Source of the DNA: Acinetobacter sp. GSS19 | GTDB lineage: Bacteria; Pseudomonadota; Gammaproteobacteria; Pseudomonadales; Moraxellaceae | Direction of reading: 5' to 3' | Length of the DNA: 64,000 nt | Assembly: GCF_028621895.1 (NCBI RefSeq) | Contig: NZ_CP117520.1 | Coordinates: 1,364,001-1,428,000, forward strand | Shown: piece by piece, positions 36,166 to 44,960 of the stretch | Layout: each line of letters begins with the position of its first letter | Numbering within the stretch: position 1 is the first letter of the stretch | Made by a program: the position numbers and the translations under genes | Notes under the pieces: model-generated | What the model saw: the letters and a program-made list of their open reading frames with translations, nothing else | Database searches by the model: none | What the model was told of the DNA's origin: nothing

Positions 36166-36612
36166 GTGGACGTTATCTTATTACAACGCATTAAAAACCT
36201 TGGCAAACTAGGTGATAAAGTTTCAGTGAAAGCTGGTTACGGCCGTAACTTCCTTATCCCACAAGGTAAAGCAGTTGCTGCAACTGAAGCAAACACTGCT
36301 GCTTTTGAAGCTCGTCGTGCAGAACTTGAGAAACAAGAAGCTGATATCTTGGCTGCTGCTCAAGCACGTGCTGACCAATTGAACGAAGTAAACATCGTGA
36401 TCACTGCGAAAGCTGGTGACGAAGGTAAACTTTTCGGTTCAATCGGTACTCGTGACATCGCTGACGCGTTGACAAATGCTGGTCTTGAAGTTGACCGTGC
36501 AGAAGTTCGTTTGCCAAATGGTGCGCTTCGCAACACTGGTGAATTCAACATCGCGATTCAATTGCATCACGATGTAACTGCTGAAGTTCTAGTAACTATC
36601 GTTGCTGAATAA
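36166..36612 (+). CDS. rplI: 50S ribosomal protein L9
   Basis: A 148-residue L9: [19 protein letters not shown], then [13 protein letters not shown], the long connecting helix (residues 42-75) and the C-terminal domain with [10 protein letters not shown]. The start is GTG at 36166 (ribosome site GTGAGGTG), 8 bases after rpsR. Confidence 0.99.
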   Translation: MDVILLQRIKNLGKLGDKVSVKAGYGRNFLIPQGKAVAATEANTAAFEARRAELEKQEADILAAAQARADQLNEVNIVITAKAGDEGKLFGSIGTRDIADALTNAGLEVDRAEVRLPNGALRNTGEFNIAIQLHHDVTAEVLVTIVAE

Positions 36613-36625
36613 TTTTGCAGTTAAA

Positions 36626-36657
36626 AAAGGGCATGCTTTTGCATGCTCTTTTTTTGT
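36626..36657 (+). terminator. Terminator of rpsF-rpsR-rplI
   Basis: Arms AGGGCATGC and GCATGCTCT (one G-T pair) around TTTT, followed by seven T. Confidence 0.88.
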
Positions 36658-36822
36658 CTAAAAAATTGGAGGAACTGGCCTCTTTTTATGCATTAACCCA
36701 TACGGATTGCATGAAATTATCAATCAACGAATAGCTTAACTTTAGAAAAAATTGTTTTAAGATAGAGAACAAATTTTCCGTCTTTACTCTCCATTTTTTG
36801 CTGAATATCTACAGGGCTCTTT

Positions 36823-38271
36823 ATGTCTCAGGCAAGCGTCACTACGCCATTTCCTACGGTCAATGCTGACAATAAAAAATCTGCAGATTCAGGCCATCTC
36901 AAAGAGTTCCGTACCCCTCCACACAACCTGTCCATTGAACAGGCCGTGTTAGCCGCATTGATGACAGTGGCTGAATCCTTTGAACAAGTCAGTGATATTC
37001 TCAAGGAAAGTGATTTTTACGCCACCCGACACAAATATATTTTCCGTGCGATCGAAAAATTGGCACAGGAAAACTCACCTTATGATGCAGTGCTAGTCAA
37101 TGACTGGCTGATCAAACAAAACCTGCTCGAAGCCGCAGGTGGTGAAGAATATCTGATGCAACTGATGGCGGACTCCCCTTCAAGTTTTTATAACTTGGAA
37201 ACCTACGCCAACAAGATTCGCGAATTCGCCACCTTAAGAAATATGATCAAAGTCAGTAGCGAAATTTTGCAGAATGCTTATGACACGAAGGGTCGTAGCG
37301 TGAGTGAAATTCTGGACTTGGCAGAAACCAATATTTTCTCGCTGGCGGAACAGCATAACAACAATAAGAAAGATAGCGGTCCAAAACCGATTACATCAGT
37401 CGTTGCCGACGTATTTGATAAATTAAACGAACTTTCCCAACTCGATGGCAATATCACCGGTTTATCAACCGGCTTTATGGAACTCGACAATAAAACCTCT
37501 GGCATGCAGGCCGGCGATCTGATTATTGTCGCGGCACGTCCATCGATGGGTAAAACCACTTTTGCCATGAATCTGGTTGAAAGTGTGCTGTTTAACTGTA
37601 ATTTACCTGCGCTGGTCTACTCGATGGAAATGCCTGCAGACTCGATTGCTATGCGTTTGATTTCTTCTTATGGCAAAGTGCATCAGGGGCATTTACGTTC
37701 TGGTAAACTCGATGGTGAAGAATGGTCCAAAGTCACTGGTACCATTTTGCAGTTACAGGAAAAGCATCTGTATATTGATGACTCTTCTGCCCTGCCACCG
37801 ACTGAGTTACGTGCCCGTGCACGCCGGATTGCCAAACAGCACGGTGGAAAACTGGGTTGTATTATGGTCGACTACCTGCAATTGATGAAAGTTCCAGGTA
37901 TGGGTGATAACCGTGTCGGCGAGATTTCTGAAATTTCGCGTAGTTTGAAAGCACTGGCTAAAGAAATGCAATGTCCGGTGATTGCCTTGTCTCAGCTGAA
38001 CCGTTCTCTGGAAAACCGCCCGAATAAACGTCCAGTCATGTCGGATCTACGTGAATCCGGTGCAATTGAGCAGGATGCTGACTTGATCATGTTTATTTAC
38101 CGTGATGAAGTCTATAACAAGGAATCGAAGGAAGCCGGTACCGCTGAAATCATTATCGGTAAACAACGTAACGGCCCAATCGGTACGGTACGTTTGGCTT
38201 TTGAAGGCCAATATACCCGCTTTAGTAATCTATCTCCGGAATATTACAACCAGTTTGATGATGACGAATAA
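36823..38271 (+). CDS. dnaB: Replicative DNA helicase DnaB
   Basis: Hexameric 5'-3' helicase of the replication fork. The 482 residues include the N-terminal domain (PHNLSIEQAVLAALM and YDAVLVNDWL), a linker helix, and the RecA-like domain with Walker A ARPSMGKTTFAMN (Lys244), Walker B IMVDYLQLM and the DnaB motifs SQLNRSLENRPNKRPVMSDLRESGAIEQDADLIMFIYR. No intein is visible. ATG at 36823 begins after a poor ribosome site (GGGCTCTTT). It lies about 210 bases after rplI, the usual gene order in gamma-proteobacteria. Confidence 0.98.
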   Translation: MSQASVTTPFPTVNADNKKSADSGHLKEFRTPPHNLSIEQAVLAALMTVAESFEQVSDILKESDFYATRHKYIFRAIEKLAQENSPYDAVLVNDWLIKQNLLEAAGGEEYLMQLMADSPSSFYNLETYANKIREFATLRNMIKVSSEILQNAYDTKGRSVSEILDLAETNIFSLAEQHNNNKKDSGPKPITSVVADVFDKLNELSQLDGNITGLSTGFMELDNKTSGMQAGDLIIVAARPSMGKTTFAMNLVESVLFNCNLPALVYSMEMPADSIAMRLISSYGKVHQGHLRSGKLDGEEWSKVTGTILQLQEKHLYIDDSSALPPTELRARARRIAKQHGGKLGCIMVDYLQLMKVPGMGDNRVGEISEISRSLKALAKEMQCPVIALSQLNRSLENRPNKRPVMSDLRESGAIEQDADLIMFIYRDEVYNKESKEAGTAEIIIGKQRNGPIGTVRLAFEGQYTRFSNLSPEYYNQFDDDE

Positions 38272-38477
38272 AAAGCCAAACTGTTTTAAATCTTCTATAA
38301 AACATAGGATTTAATGAGAATAATAGATACAGCCTAGTTTTTTTAACTGACAGGTCTAAAATACGGCTCAAGCAGCGCAAAAGCCCCATACCATTTGTAA
38401 CTTTTGCCTTTCATTTTGATTCAGGCTGTCTGTTTTCATTGTTAAACAGCCTTTTAATTCCCCCAAGGAGTTCCAGG

Positions 38478-39548
38478 GTGCGTCAAGCTACCATTTGTAT
38501 TGACAGTACAGCACTGCAATATAATTTTAACCGTGTCAAACAACTTGCTCCAACCGCCAAGATTGTCAGTATGGTCAAAGCGAATGCCTATGGACATGGA
38601 GTGGAGCATTGTTTAGCAGCCTTAGCAGAGTCTGACGCGTTTGGTGTAGCCTGTCTCGAAGAAGCACTGGAAATTCGTACATTGGGCTATCAAAATGACA
38701 TTACCCTGATTGAAGGGGTATTTAGTGCCGATGAAATGCCGAGTGTCATTGAGCATAGAATTGAGTGCATCATCCATCACCAGCAGCAACTGGACTGGTT
38801 ACGTGCACATAAAACGGCCTATATTGCACAGGGTCTTAAAGTTTGGGTCAAGCTCAATAGTGGCATGAACCGTTTAGGATTTAAGCTACCTGAAATTATT
38901 GATGTCATTCAATTACTTAAATCCGAAGGTTTTACTTGTGTATTGGCCATGCATTTTGCCAATGCAGATGCGGATCACCCCTTGAATGAACAGCAAAAAA
39001 ACCAGTTTTTACAAGTAAAAGCAGCATGTGATCCCATTCTCGCCTCTTGCTGTAATTCCGCCGCTATTTTTAAATGGCCAGAACTGCATTTTGACTATGT
39101 TCGTCCCGGCATTATGTTGTACGGTGCGAGCCCTTTCGCCGACCAAAATGTACATGCTTTAGATTTAAAACCGGTAATGTCTTTCACCGCGCAGATTATT
39201 GCACTGAATACCATTCAGGCCGGTGAACAGGTCGGTTATGGTTCAACGTTTACCGCTGAACAGACCATGACGATTGCGATTGTCTCGATTGGTTACGGTG
39301 ATGGCTACCCACGTGCCTATCTACAGCCGAATTTTGTCGCTGTTCAAGGTCAGCTCACGCCCGTGATTGGACGAGTCAGCATGGATATGATCGCAATTGA
39401 TGTCACAGGATTAGACGCAAGGTTAGACAGTGAAGTTGAACTCTGGGGCAAACATCGTTTAGTGGATGATGTGGCAACAGCAAATGGTACGATTGGCTAT
39501 GAACTGCTGTGCCGAATGACCACACGTCCGCGTCGTCATTTATTGTAA
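38478..39548 (+). CDS. alr: Alanine racemase
   Basis: PLP-dependent racemase supplying D-Ala for peptidoglycan. The start is GTG at 38478 (MRQATICIDSTAL), which has AAGGAG 8 bases upstream; an ATG-less longer frame is not supported. At 356 residues it has the standard length. The PLP lysine is Lys34 in SMVKANAYGHG, and the second catalytic base Tyr lies in VGYGSTFTAEQ. VSIGYGDGYPRAY and VGRVSMDM-type segments (IGRVSMDMIAIDVT) are present. It follows dnaB, as in E. coli. Confidence 0.97.
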   Translation: MRQATICIDSTALQYNFNRVKQLAPTAKIVSMVKANAYGHGVEHCLAALAESDAFGVACLEEALEIRTLGYQNDITLIEGVFSADEMPSVIEHRIECIIHHQQQLDWLRAHKTAYIAQGLKVWVKLNSGMNRLGFKLPEIIDVIQLLKSEGFTCVLAMHFANADADHPLNEQQKNQFLQVKAACDPILASCCNSAAIFKWPELHFDYVRPGIMLYGASPFADQNVHALDLKPVMSFTAQIIALNTIQAGEQVGYGSTFTAEQTMTIAIVSIGYGDGYPRAYLQPNFVAVQGQLTPVIGRVSMDMIAIDVTGLDARLDSEVELWGKHRLVDDVATANGTIGYELLCRMTTRPRRHLL

Positions 39549-39608
39549 ATTTCAGTTGGCTTGGATCAAGCTGATCATACGTTCATTTGTAGCCAGAATA
39601 ATCTGATC

Positions 39609-40343
39609 CTATTTGCAATAATCAGGATCAGGTTTCGGCATCGCCTGCAGCCCTTTTCGCAAGGTTTCAGACCACTGCCGGCTGATACTCTGAAAATAAG
39701 GATCTTGTTCATAAATACGCTTGCTACAGGGCACATTGAGACTATCTTTTTGATAAATCACCGCATCCAAGGGCATCCCCACCGAAACATTGGAACGCAA
39801 GGTTGAATCAAAAGAGATCAAACAGCAGCGAAAAGCCTCGTCGAGGGGCATGGTATAGTGCAACGCACGGTCCAGAATCGGTTTGCCATATTTACTTTCT
39901 CCAATCTGGAAATACGGCGTATCACTGGTCGCACAGATAAAATTCCCCTGCGGATAAATGTGATACAGTTGCATCTCACCACCCCGAATCTGTCCACCGA
40001 CAATAATATTACAGTAGTAATTGCTCTGTTCATGCTTATCGGTGGTGACTTCCTCAATCACCTTTTTTAAGGTGTGTCCGACCAGTTCCGCCACTTCGAA
40101 CATGGTATTGACACTATAGAGATGGGGTTCCTGTTTTAAGGTCAGATGATTTTCCAGATGGCCAATCACGGCCTGAGTGGTGGCCAAATTGCCAGACGTT
40201 TGGATCGTGATAAAACGATCTCCCTTAATGCCGAAGGTAAACAGTTTTCGAAAAACCGAGATATGATCGACGCCAGCATTGGTACGGGTATCACTGACAA
40301 AGACCAAACCATCTTTTAACCGCATCGCGCAACAGTATGTCAT
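39609..40343 (-). CDS. Anbu, proteasome-type peptidase
   Basis: Ntn-hydrolase of the 'ancestral beta subunit' (Anbu) group, a bacterial relative of HslV and proteasome beta subunits. ATG at 40343 is chosen, with AAGGGA 8 bases upstream. It gives MTYCCAMRLKDGLVFVSDTRTNAGVDHIS, so removal of Met exposes Thr as the nucleophile. The SDTR and FRK segments supply the acidic and lysine catalytic residues. Length is 244 residues. It is the last gene of a four-gene operon with a circularly permuted ATP-grasp, an alpha-E protein and a transglutaminase-like protein, the conserved Anbu neighbourhood. That set is predicted in the literature to make and process a peptide or tag; the substrate is unknown. 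Confidence 0.92.
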   Translation of the reverse strand: MTYCCAMRLKDGLVFVSDTRTNAGVDHISVFRKLFTFGIKGDRFITIQTSGNLATTQAVIGHLENHLTLKQEPHLYSVNTMFEVAELVGHTLKKVIEEVTTDKHEQSNYYCNIIVGGQIRGGEMQLYHIYPQGNFICATSDTPYFQIGESKYGKPILDRALHYTMPLDEAFRCCLISFDSTLRSNVSVGMPLDAVIYQKDSLNVPCSKRIYEQDPYFQSISRQWSETLRKGLQAMPKPDPDYCK

Positions 40344-40359
40344 TTTCAATATCCCTTTT

Positions 40360-41139
40360 CTAACAACGTAAAACCTGTACTGTGGAATCCATCTGCTCGA
40401 TTCCACCTTTCTCACGCACCCCGCGAATGGGGGCAACATCAAAATAATCCCGGCCTAAGGCCACATAAATATGCGAACCTGGGGTGAACAACTGATTACT
40501 GACATCAAAACAATACCATGAATGGTCTAAAAACACTTCTGCCCATGCGTGACTGGCAAGATGCAGCGTTTCCGGTACATACAGATAGCCGGAGACATAA
40601 CGCGCCGGCAAACCCAAGGCACGGCACATGGCGATAAAGACATGACTATGATCCTGACATACCCCTTGTCGATGCATAAAAGCATCAATTGCAGAGGTAT
40701 GTACGGTGGTGATATTTGGCACATAGGGGATATGAGCCAAAAGTGCTTGTGCGAGTTCGATCAGACAATTGCGACTCGGCTGGGTCACGTAATGCCGTGC
40801 AAACTCCAGCATCGCTGCATTACATTGTGTGAGCATGGTAGGCTGTAAAAAAATCTGAGGCTGAATCCGGCCGGCTACTCCTATTTCTGCATCAGGATTA
40901 ATGACAATGATCCCTTGTGCCATAATACTCAACTGCTGGTAAGCATAGCGCTGTTGACTGCTGATCCAAATATTATCAAAGGCATCGCGTTTCGTTACCG
41001 ATACACCAGGAACCTGAATATTCCAGTCCAGCACCTGCTGATGTGCGCTGCTTTGCGGTGTCATTTTGATGTACTGCACACTGTTTAATGACCATTCACT
41101 ATAGTGATAATGAGTTTGGTGATTCACCATCAACTTCAT
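40360..41139 (-). CDS. Transglutaminase-like cysteine peptidase
   Basis: A 259-residue protein with a beta-rich N-terminal domain (Bact_transglu_N type: VNHQTHYHYSEWSLNSVQYIKMTPQ) and a papain-like transglutaminase core. The catalytic triad is visible: Cys161 in QGVCQDHSHVF, His197 in ASHAWAEVFL and Asp212 in WYCFDVSNQ. No signal peptide, so it acts in the cytoplasm, probably as a peptidase or amide ligase reversal enzyme. Its start overlaps the alpha-E gene by 4 bases and it ends 16 bases before Anbu. The operon arrangement implies joint action with the ATP-grasp and Anbu. Confidence 0.92.
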   Translation of the reverse strand: MKLMVNHQTHYHYSEWSLNSVQYIKMTPQSSAHQQVLDWNIQVPGVSVTKRDAFDNIWISSQQRYAYQQLSIMAQGIIVINPDAEIGVAGRIQPQIFLQPTMLTQCNAAMLEFARHYVTQPSRNCLIELAQALLAHIPYVPNITTVHTSAIDAFMHRQGVCQDHSHVFIAMCRALGLPARYVSGYLYVPETLHLASHAWAEVFLDHSWYCFDVSNQLFTPGSHIYVALGRDYFDVAPIRGVREKGGIEQMDSTVQVLRC

Positions 41140-41738
41140 GCTGCCGCCTCGAATTCTATCTGTAACTGTTGCGTTAACGCATACAGTTGGATTAACTCGG
41201 GCTGCTTTTTAAAATCATGCCAAGCTGCATTGATCATATGCCACCCCATCACATCCAAAGCATCCAACCACTGTGCTAATTTATGAATATGTTGCACTGT
41301 CGGTTGCTGTAAGCGGATCTGCCAGTCCAGTAATTCCAGCTGCTGGCCCAACGCAAAAAATGTCCATACTTCTGGTGACTCAGCCTCAAGTAACGAAATA
41401 CAATGACTGATTGCACGACAGATTGTAACGGGTTGCTGGCTTGCAGCACGCACCAGTTGATTGAGTTCAGCATAGACTTTGGCTGACAACACACCACGTA
41501 AATCCTGAAGATTGGCCTGAACCTGCTGTAACTGCTGCTTCAATGATAAGGACTGTACAGAGTTCTGTATCAGTGCATTCAGCGAGGCTGCATCATCAAT
41601 ATCCAGACCAAAGCCTTGAGCAAAGGCATGTGCGTGTTGATCCTGTTCAAATGGCAGATGCGCACATAACTGTTGAATCCGGGTCAAATAACGCGCTAAC
41701 CAATAAATACTATGGGCATTCGACTTTAATAAAATCAT
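41136..41738 (-). CDS. Alpha-E domain protein, short form
   Basis: An all-helical protein of 200 residues related to the alpha-E domain family that accompanies circularly permuted ATP-grasp enzymes: LLKSNAHSIYWLARYLTRIQQLC at the N-terminus, which in longer homologues reads S-x-A-x-x-x-Y-W-x-x-R-Y. Usual members are about 310 residues, so this copy lacks roughly a third. The frame is intact with GAGGGA before the ATG, so it looks like a compact variant rather than a fresh truncation. The role is unknown, possibly a scaffold or substrate for the ligase. It lies 23 bases after the ATP-grasp gene. Confidence 0.82.
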   Translation of the reverse strand: MILLKSNAHSIYWLARYLTRIQQLCAHLPFEQDQHAHAFAQGFGLDIDDAASLNALIQNSVQSLSLKQQLQQVQANLQDLRGVLSAKVYAELNQLVRAASQQPVTICRAISHCISLLEAESPEVWTFFALGQQLELLDWQIRLQQPTVQHIHKLAQWLDALDVMGWHMINAAWHDFKKQPELIQLYALTQQLQIEFEAAA

Positions 41739-41761
41739 GATAATTTTTCCCTCTTCCAGCT

Positions 41762-43309
41762 TCAGGAATGTAGCTGATCAATTACCCAAGTATCTTTGAT
41801 GCCTCCTCCCTGCGAGGAGTTCACCACCAGAGATCCTTCTTGCATCGCGACCCGGGTTAAGCCGCCCGGCACGATTTCAGTGCGGTAAGGTGAACTTAAA
41901 ATGAAAGGACGCAAATCAATATGTCGCTCAGCCAGTCCTTTTTCGGTCAGGGTCGGTGCTACGGACAAATCCAGTGTTGGTTGTGCGATATACAGATGAG
42001 GCTGAAGCCGTAATTTATCCTTAAACTGAGCAATCTCAGCAGCCGAAGCCTGTGGTCCCACCAACATGCCATAACCACCTGAACCTTGCGCTTCTTTTAC
42101 AACCAGTTGATCGATATGCTGCATGACATAGTCCAGATCTTGCGCATTACGGCACTGATAGGTCGGAACATTGTTGAGAATGGGTTTCTCTCCCAGATAG
42201 AACTCGATCATCTGATCCACATAGGGATAAATCGACTTGTCATCTGCAATCCCGGTGCCCGGTGCATTGGTAATCACCACATTATGCTGCAAGTAGGCTG
42301 ACATCAAACCCGGCACCCCCAGACAACTGTCTGGACGGAACATCAACGGATCGAGAAATGCATCATCCACACGGCGATAGATGACATCAACACGTTGCCG
42401 ACCACGAATCGTTTTTACATAAACTTTATCTTGCTCCACAAAAAGATCCTGTCCCGTGACTAATGGTACATCCATTTCTCGTGCAAGGAAGGCATGCTCA
42501 TAATAGGCACTGTTAAAACGTCCGGGGGTCAACACGACGATAAAAGGCTGATCCACCTCGGCATTTTCGCTCAAGATCTCCCGAAGCAAGGCCGGATACT
42601 GTTCAATGGCATAGAGTGGATTGGACTGGCATAAATCCGGCATCAATTGCTGGCTAATCTTGCGACTTTCCAGCATATAGGAGACCCCGGAAGGCGTGCG
42701 CAGGTTATCTTCGAGCACATAAAACTCACCTTTACCGTCACGAACAATATCAATCCCGCTAATATGCGCATAAATATTGCCTTTCAACTGATGCTTGAGC
42801 ATATGTGGTTGAAATGCTTCATGCGTAAAGATCTGCTGTTCAGGAATCAGTCCTGCCTGCAAAATGTCTTGCTGATGGTAAATATCCTGTAAAAAATGGT
42901 TCAGTGCACGAACACGTTGGGTACAACCTTCAGCAATTTTGTCCCATTGTTTTTTTGCAATCACCCGAGGAATCAGATCAAAAGGAATCGTGCGTTGTAA
43001 ATCCGCCTGATCACCATACAGCGCAAAGGTTATATCCTGATATAGGAAATGCTGCTTGGCTTGCTGGTTCAGCTCAGCCAATTGCTCCAATGTATGTTGG
43101 CACAACCACTGCTCGATTTTTTTCGAGGCTTCACCATGCATCGAAGCATCATCGAGCATTTCATTAAAAAATCTCGACTTTAACTGATCAAAGAGATGCG
43201 CTGTGGTCGGTGCCATCTCCTCAACACGAGCAAGAACTGGTGGCAAGCTCGACTCACCACTATAATTTTCTGTAGCTAATCCGGCAAACTCATTATTTTC
43301 TTTTAACAT
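41762..43309 (-). CDS. Circularly permuted ATP-grasp protein (CP_ATPgrasp_2)
   Basis: A 515-residue predicted ATP-dependent carboxylate-amine ligase. The family's blocks are present: FEQ-like FDLIPRVI and WDKIAEGCTQRVRALNHFL near 125-155, GIDIVRDGKGEFYVLEDNLRTPSGVSYMLE near 190-220, VDVIYRRVDDAFLDPL near 305-320, and the glycine loop VVKEAQGSGGYGMLVGP near 400-415. The order of ATP-grasp elements is permuted in this group. First gene of the Anbu operon, with GAGGAA 6 bases before the ATG. It is predicted to form a peptide bond, and is divergent from the WYL regulator. Confidence 0.92.
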   Translation of the reverse strand: MLKENNEFAGLATENYSGESSLPPVLARVEEMAPTTAHLFDQLKSRFFNEMLDDASMHGEASKKIEQWLCQHTLEQLAELNQQAKQHFLYQDITFALYGDQADLQRTIPFDLIPRVIAKKQWDKIAEGCTQRVRALNHFLQDIYHQQDILQAGLIPEQQIFTHEAFQPHMLKHQLKGNIYAHISGIDIVRDGKGEFYVLEDNLRTPSGVSYMLESRKISQQLMPDLCQSNPLYAIEQYPALLREILSENAEVDQPFIVVLTPGRFNSAYYEHAFLAREMDVPLVTGQDLFVEQDKVYVKTIRGRQRVDVIYRRVDDAFLDPLMFRPDSCLGVPGLMSAYLQHNVVITNAPGTGIADDKSIYPYVDQMIEFYLGEKPILNNVPTYQCRNAQDLDYVMQHIDQLVVKEAQGSGGYGMLVGPQASAAEIAQFKDKLRLQPHLYIAQPTLDLSVAPTLTEKGLAERHIDLRPFILSSPYRTEIVPGGLTRVAMQEGSLVVNSSQGGGIKDTWVIDQLHS

Positions 43310-43557
43310 TATGGTTCCTCGGTGTTTTCTCTTCTATTTGCCAAAAAATGCAAATTTGATGCCACTATCCCTGTTCTTTCTATTTATTCGCGGATGTCCT
43401 GCTGAATTCAAGCAGAGTTTTGCGATAATCTGTGACTGAATATAAACAGCAGCTTCAGCAATGCTTGCCAAAATAGATAAGTTTTTTTATTGTGTTTGCC
43501 AACGTGCGTTGAATTGCGCGGTATTTTTCTCTTCTTAACCTGATTTATTCTTCTATT

Positions 43558-44574
43558 ATGTCTTCACAAGAAAAAGAAACATCAAACAGCCTGTATCGCC
43601 AATGGCAAATCCTGTCCCGCCTTTCGACCGGAAAATGGATGGGAACACGTGAACTGCAGGAAATTTTACAACGTGAAGGCATCGACATCAGTTTGCGCAC
43701 CATCCAACGTGATTTGAACCAGATTTCGCAACGTTTTCCTATAGAAAGTAATAAAACCGTGCCTCAGGGCTGGCGCTGGCGTTCAGATGCCCCGATCCAA
43801 AGTTTGCCGCATATGACCAGCTCACAGGCGGTAACCTTTATGATGGTTGAGGAGCATCTCAAGCATTTACTGCCACCGAGCCTGATTGAAGAAATGAATC
43901 CTTGGTTTGACCTGGCTCGGCGCAGTCTTTCAACACAAAATAACGTAAGGCAATGGGTGAACCGGGTCAGGATTGTCCCCGCGACTCAACCCTTGATTCC
44001 TCCTGTGGTTGAACGACAAGCACAGCAAGCAATTTATGAAGGACTGCTGCAAGATAAACAAATCGAGTGCCTTTACCGCAGCCGTGCCGCCCAAGGTGAA
44101 GACCGTCGTTATACGCTAAACCCTTTAGGGTTAGTGCAAAAAGGCTCCATCATTTATCTGGTCTGCACCCGACATGATAAAAGTGATGTGCAAACCTTTG
44201 CTCTGCACCGTTTTAAGTCAGCCACTGTGCTCAATTCACGCGCTTTACATCCTGTTGATTTCAACATTGACGAATACATTGAGTCTGGCGCTTTAGGTTT
44301 CCGTGTAGATTTCAATATCCCCACTCACCAGGTTCAACTGCATTTAGTGATGCATGAAAATGATGCCAGCTATTTTTATGAAAGTCAGTTGAGCAAAGAT
44401 CAGATCATTCAGCCTTACCATGAGAATCAGGTCGAAGTAATCGCGACCGTGCCTTTTACCTCACAACTGGTCTGGTGGTTGCGCAGCTTTGGTAAGAAAA
44501 TTATTTCGATTCGACCAGATGAAGTCGCACATGCCGTCTATGAATCAGAAGAGGCATCGGCAAAACCTGAATAA
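43558..44574 (+). CDS. WYL-domain transcriptional regulator
   Basis: A 338-residue regulator with an N-terminal winged helix (LYRQWQILSRLSTGKWMGTRELQEIL, SLRTIQRDLNQIS) and a WYL domain around 165-235 (IECLYRSRAAQGEDRRYTLNPLGLVQKGSIIYLVCTRH is the core region), followed by a WCX-like C-terminal part. WYL domains sense ligands such as nucleic acids or nucleotides. PafB/C, linked to the actinobacterial proteasome locus, belong to this family, which makes its position divergent from the Anbu operon notable. ATG at 43558 has no obvious ribosome site. It probably controls the 43309-39609 operon. Confidence 0.88.
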   Translation: MSSQEKETSNSLYRQWQILSRLSTGKWMGTRELQEILQREGIDISLRTIQRDLNQISQRFPIESNKTVPQGWRWRSDAPIQSLPHMTSSQAVTFMMVEEHLKHLLPPSLIEEMNPWFDLARRSLSTQNNVRQWVNRVRIVPATQPLIPPVVERQAQQAIYEGLLQDKQIECLYRSRAAQGEDRRYTLNPLGLVQKGSIIYLVCTRHDKSDVQTFALHRFKSATVLNSRALHPVDFNIDEYIESGALGFRVDFNIPTHQVQLHLVMHENDASYFYESQLSKDQIIQPYHENQVEVIATVPFTSQLVWWLRSFGKKIISIRPDEVAHAVYESEEASAKPE

Positions 44575-44576
44575 AA

Positions 44577-44607
44577 AAAGAGAGCTTCTGGTCGAAAGCT
44601 CTCTTAG
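44577..44607. terminator. Bidirectional terminator, canonical on the minus strand
   Basis: Arms AGAGAGCTT and AAGCTCTCT with a 7-base loop. Reading on the minus strand it is followed by seven T. It ends the WYL gene on the plus strand and the small minus-strand unit 44673-44783. Confidence 0.82.
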
Positions 44608-44672
44608 ATTTATTATTATTATTTTTGTAAAAATCAGCTTGTTATTATTGTTGTGTGGACGACAGCACAAAT

Positions 44673-44783
44673 TCACCTTTTAGCCCCACGCCTCTTGTGA
44701 ATTTGCACACGTTTGAGTGCATCATCGCGCTAGCTTTAGCAAGCCAGATCATTGCGATTATAGCGAATCATTTTCTTCGTCAT
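44673..44783 (-). pseudogene. Small basic reading frame interrupted by two in-frame stops
   Basis: ATG at 44783 is preceded by GGAGGAG with 5-base spacing, the strongest ribosome site in the window. Translation gives MTKKMIRYNRNDLAC, then TAA, one Ser codon, TAG, and then in the same frame RDDALKRVQIHKRRGAKR up to a TGA at 44673-44675. Single C-to-T changes (CAA to TAA and CAG to TAG) would explain both stops, giving an ancestral basic protein of about 36 residues. A promoter (44815-44843) and a terminator (44577-44607) bracket it, so it is probably transcribed. Alternatives: a genuine 15-residue peptide, or an RNA whose coding role is secondary. The family is not recognised. Confidence 0.55.
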
Positions 44784-44814
44784 CGCTTCTCCTCCATCAG
44801 TTGAACATGCAATC

Positions 44815-44843
44815 ACTATAGCGTGATGATTTCGACATGAGAA
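44815..44843 (-). promoter_or_regulatory. Probable promoter of the small minus-strand unit
   Basis: On the minus strand TTCTCA (44838-44843) and TATAGT (44815-44820) are separated by 17 bases. Transcription would begin near 44808, about 25 bases before the ATG. Confidence 0.5.
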
Positions 44844-44960
44844 ATCAGAAGATCTACTGCTTAATACGCTATTTGTGTTAAAGATTTATTGTGAATTATT
44901 TATATGAAAAAGCACAAAGCAGTCCAGGTAACCCTGAACTGCAGTCTGATTTAAAGTGGA

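Noticed and set aside
39609..43309. True 20S proteasome or HslVU
   Set aside because: Only one beta-like subunit of the Anbu type is present, with no alpha subunit and no HslU/ARC/Mpa ATPase nearby.
44643..44729. Alternative small frame MMHSNVCKFTRG... on the minus strand within the 44577-44783 unit
   Set aside because: It begins at tandem ATGs without a ribosome site. The interrupted frame from 44783 has far better signals.
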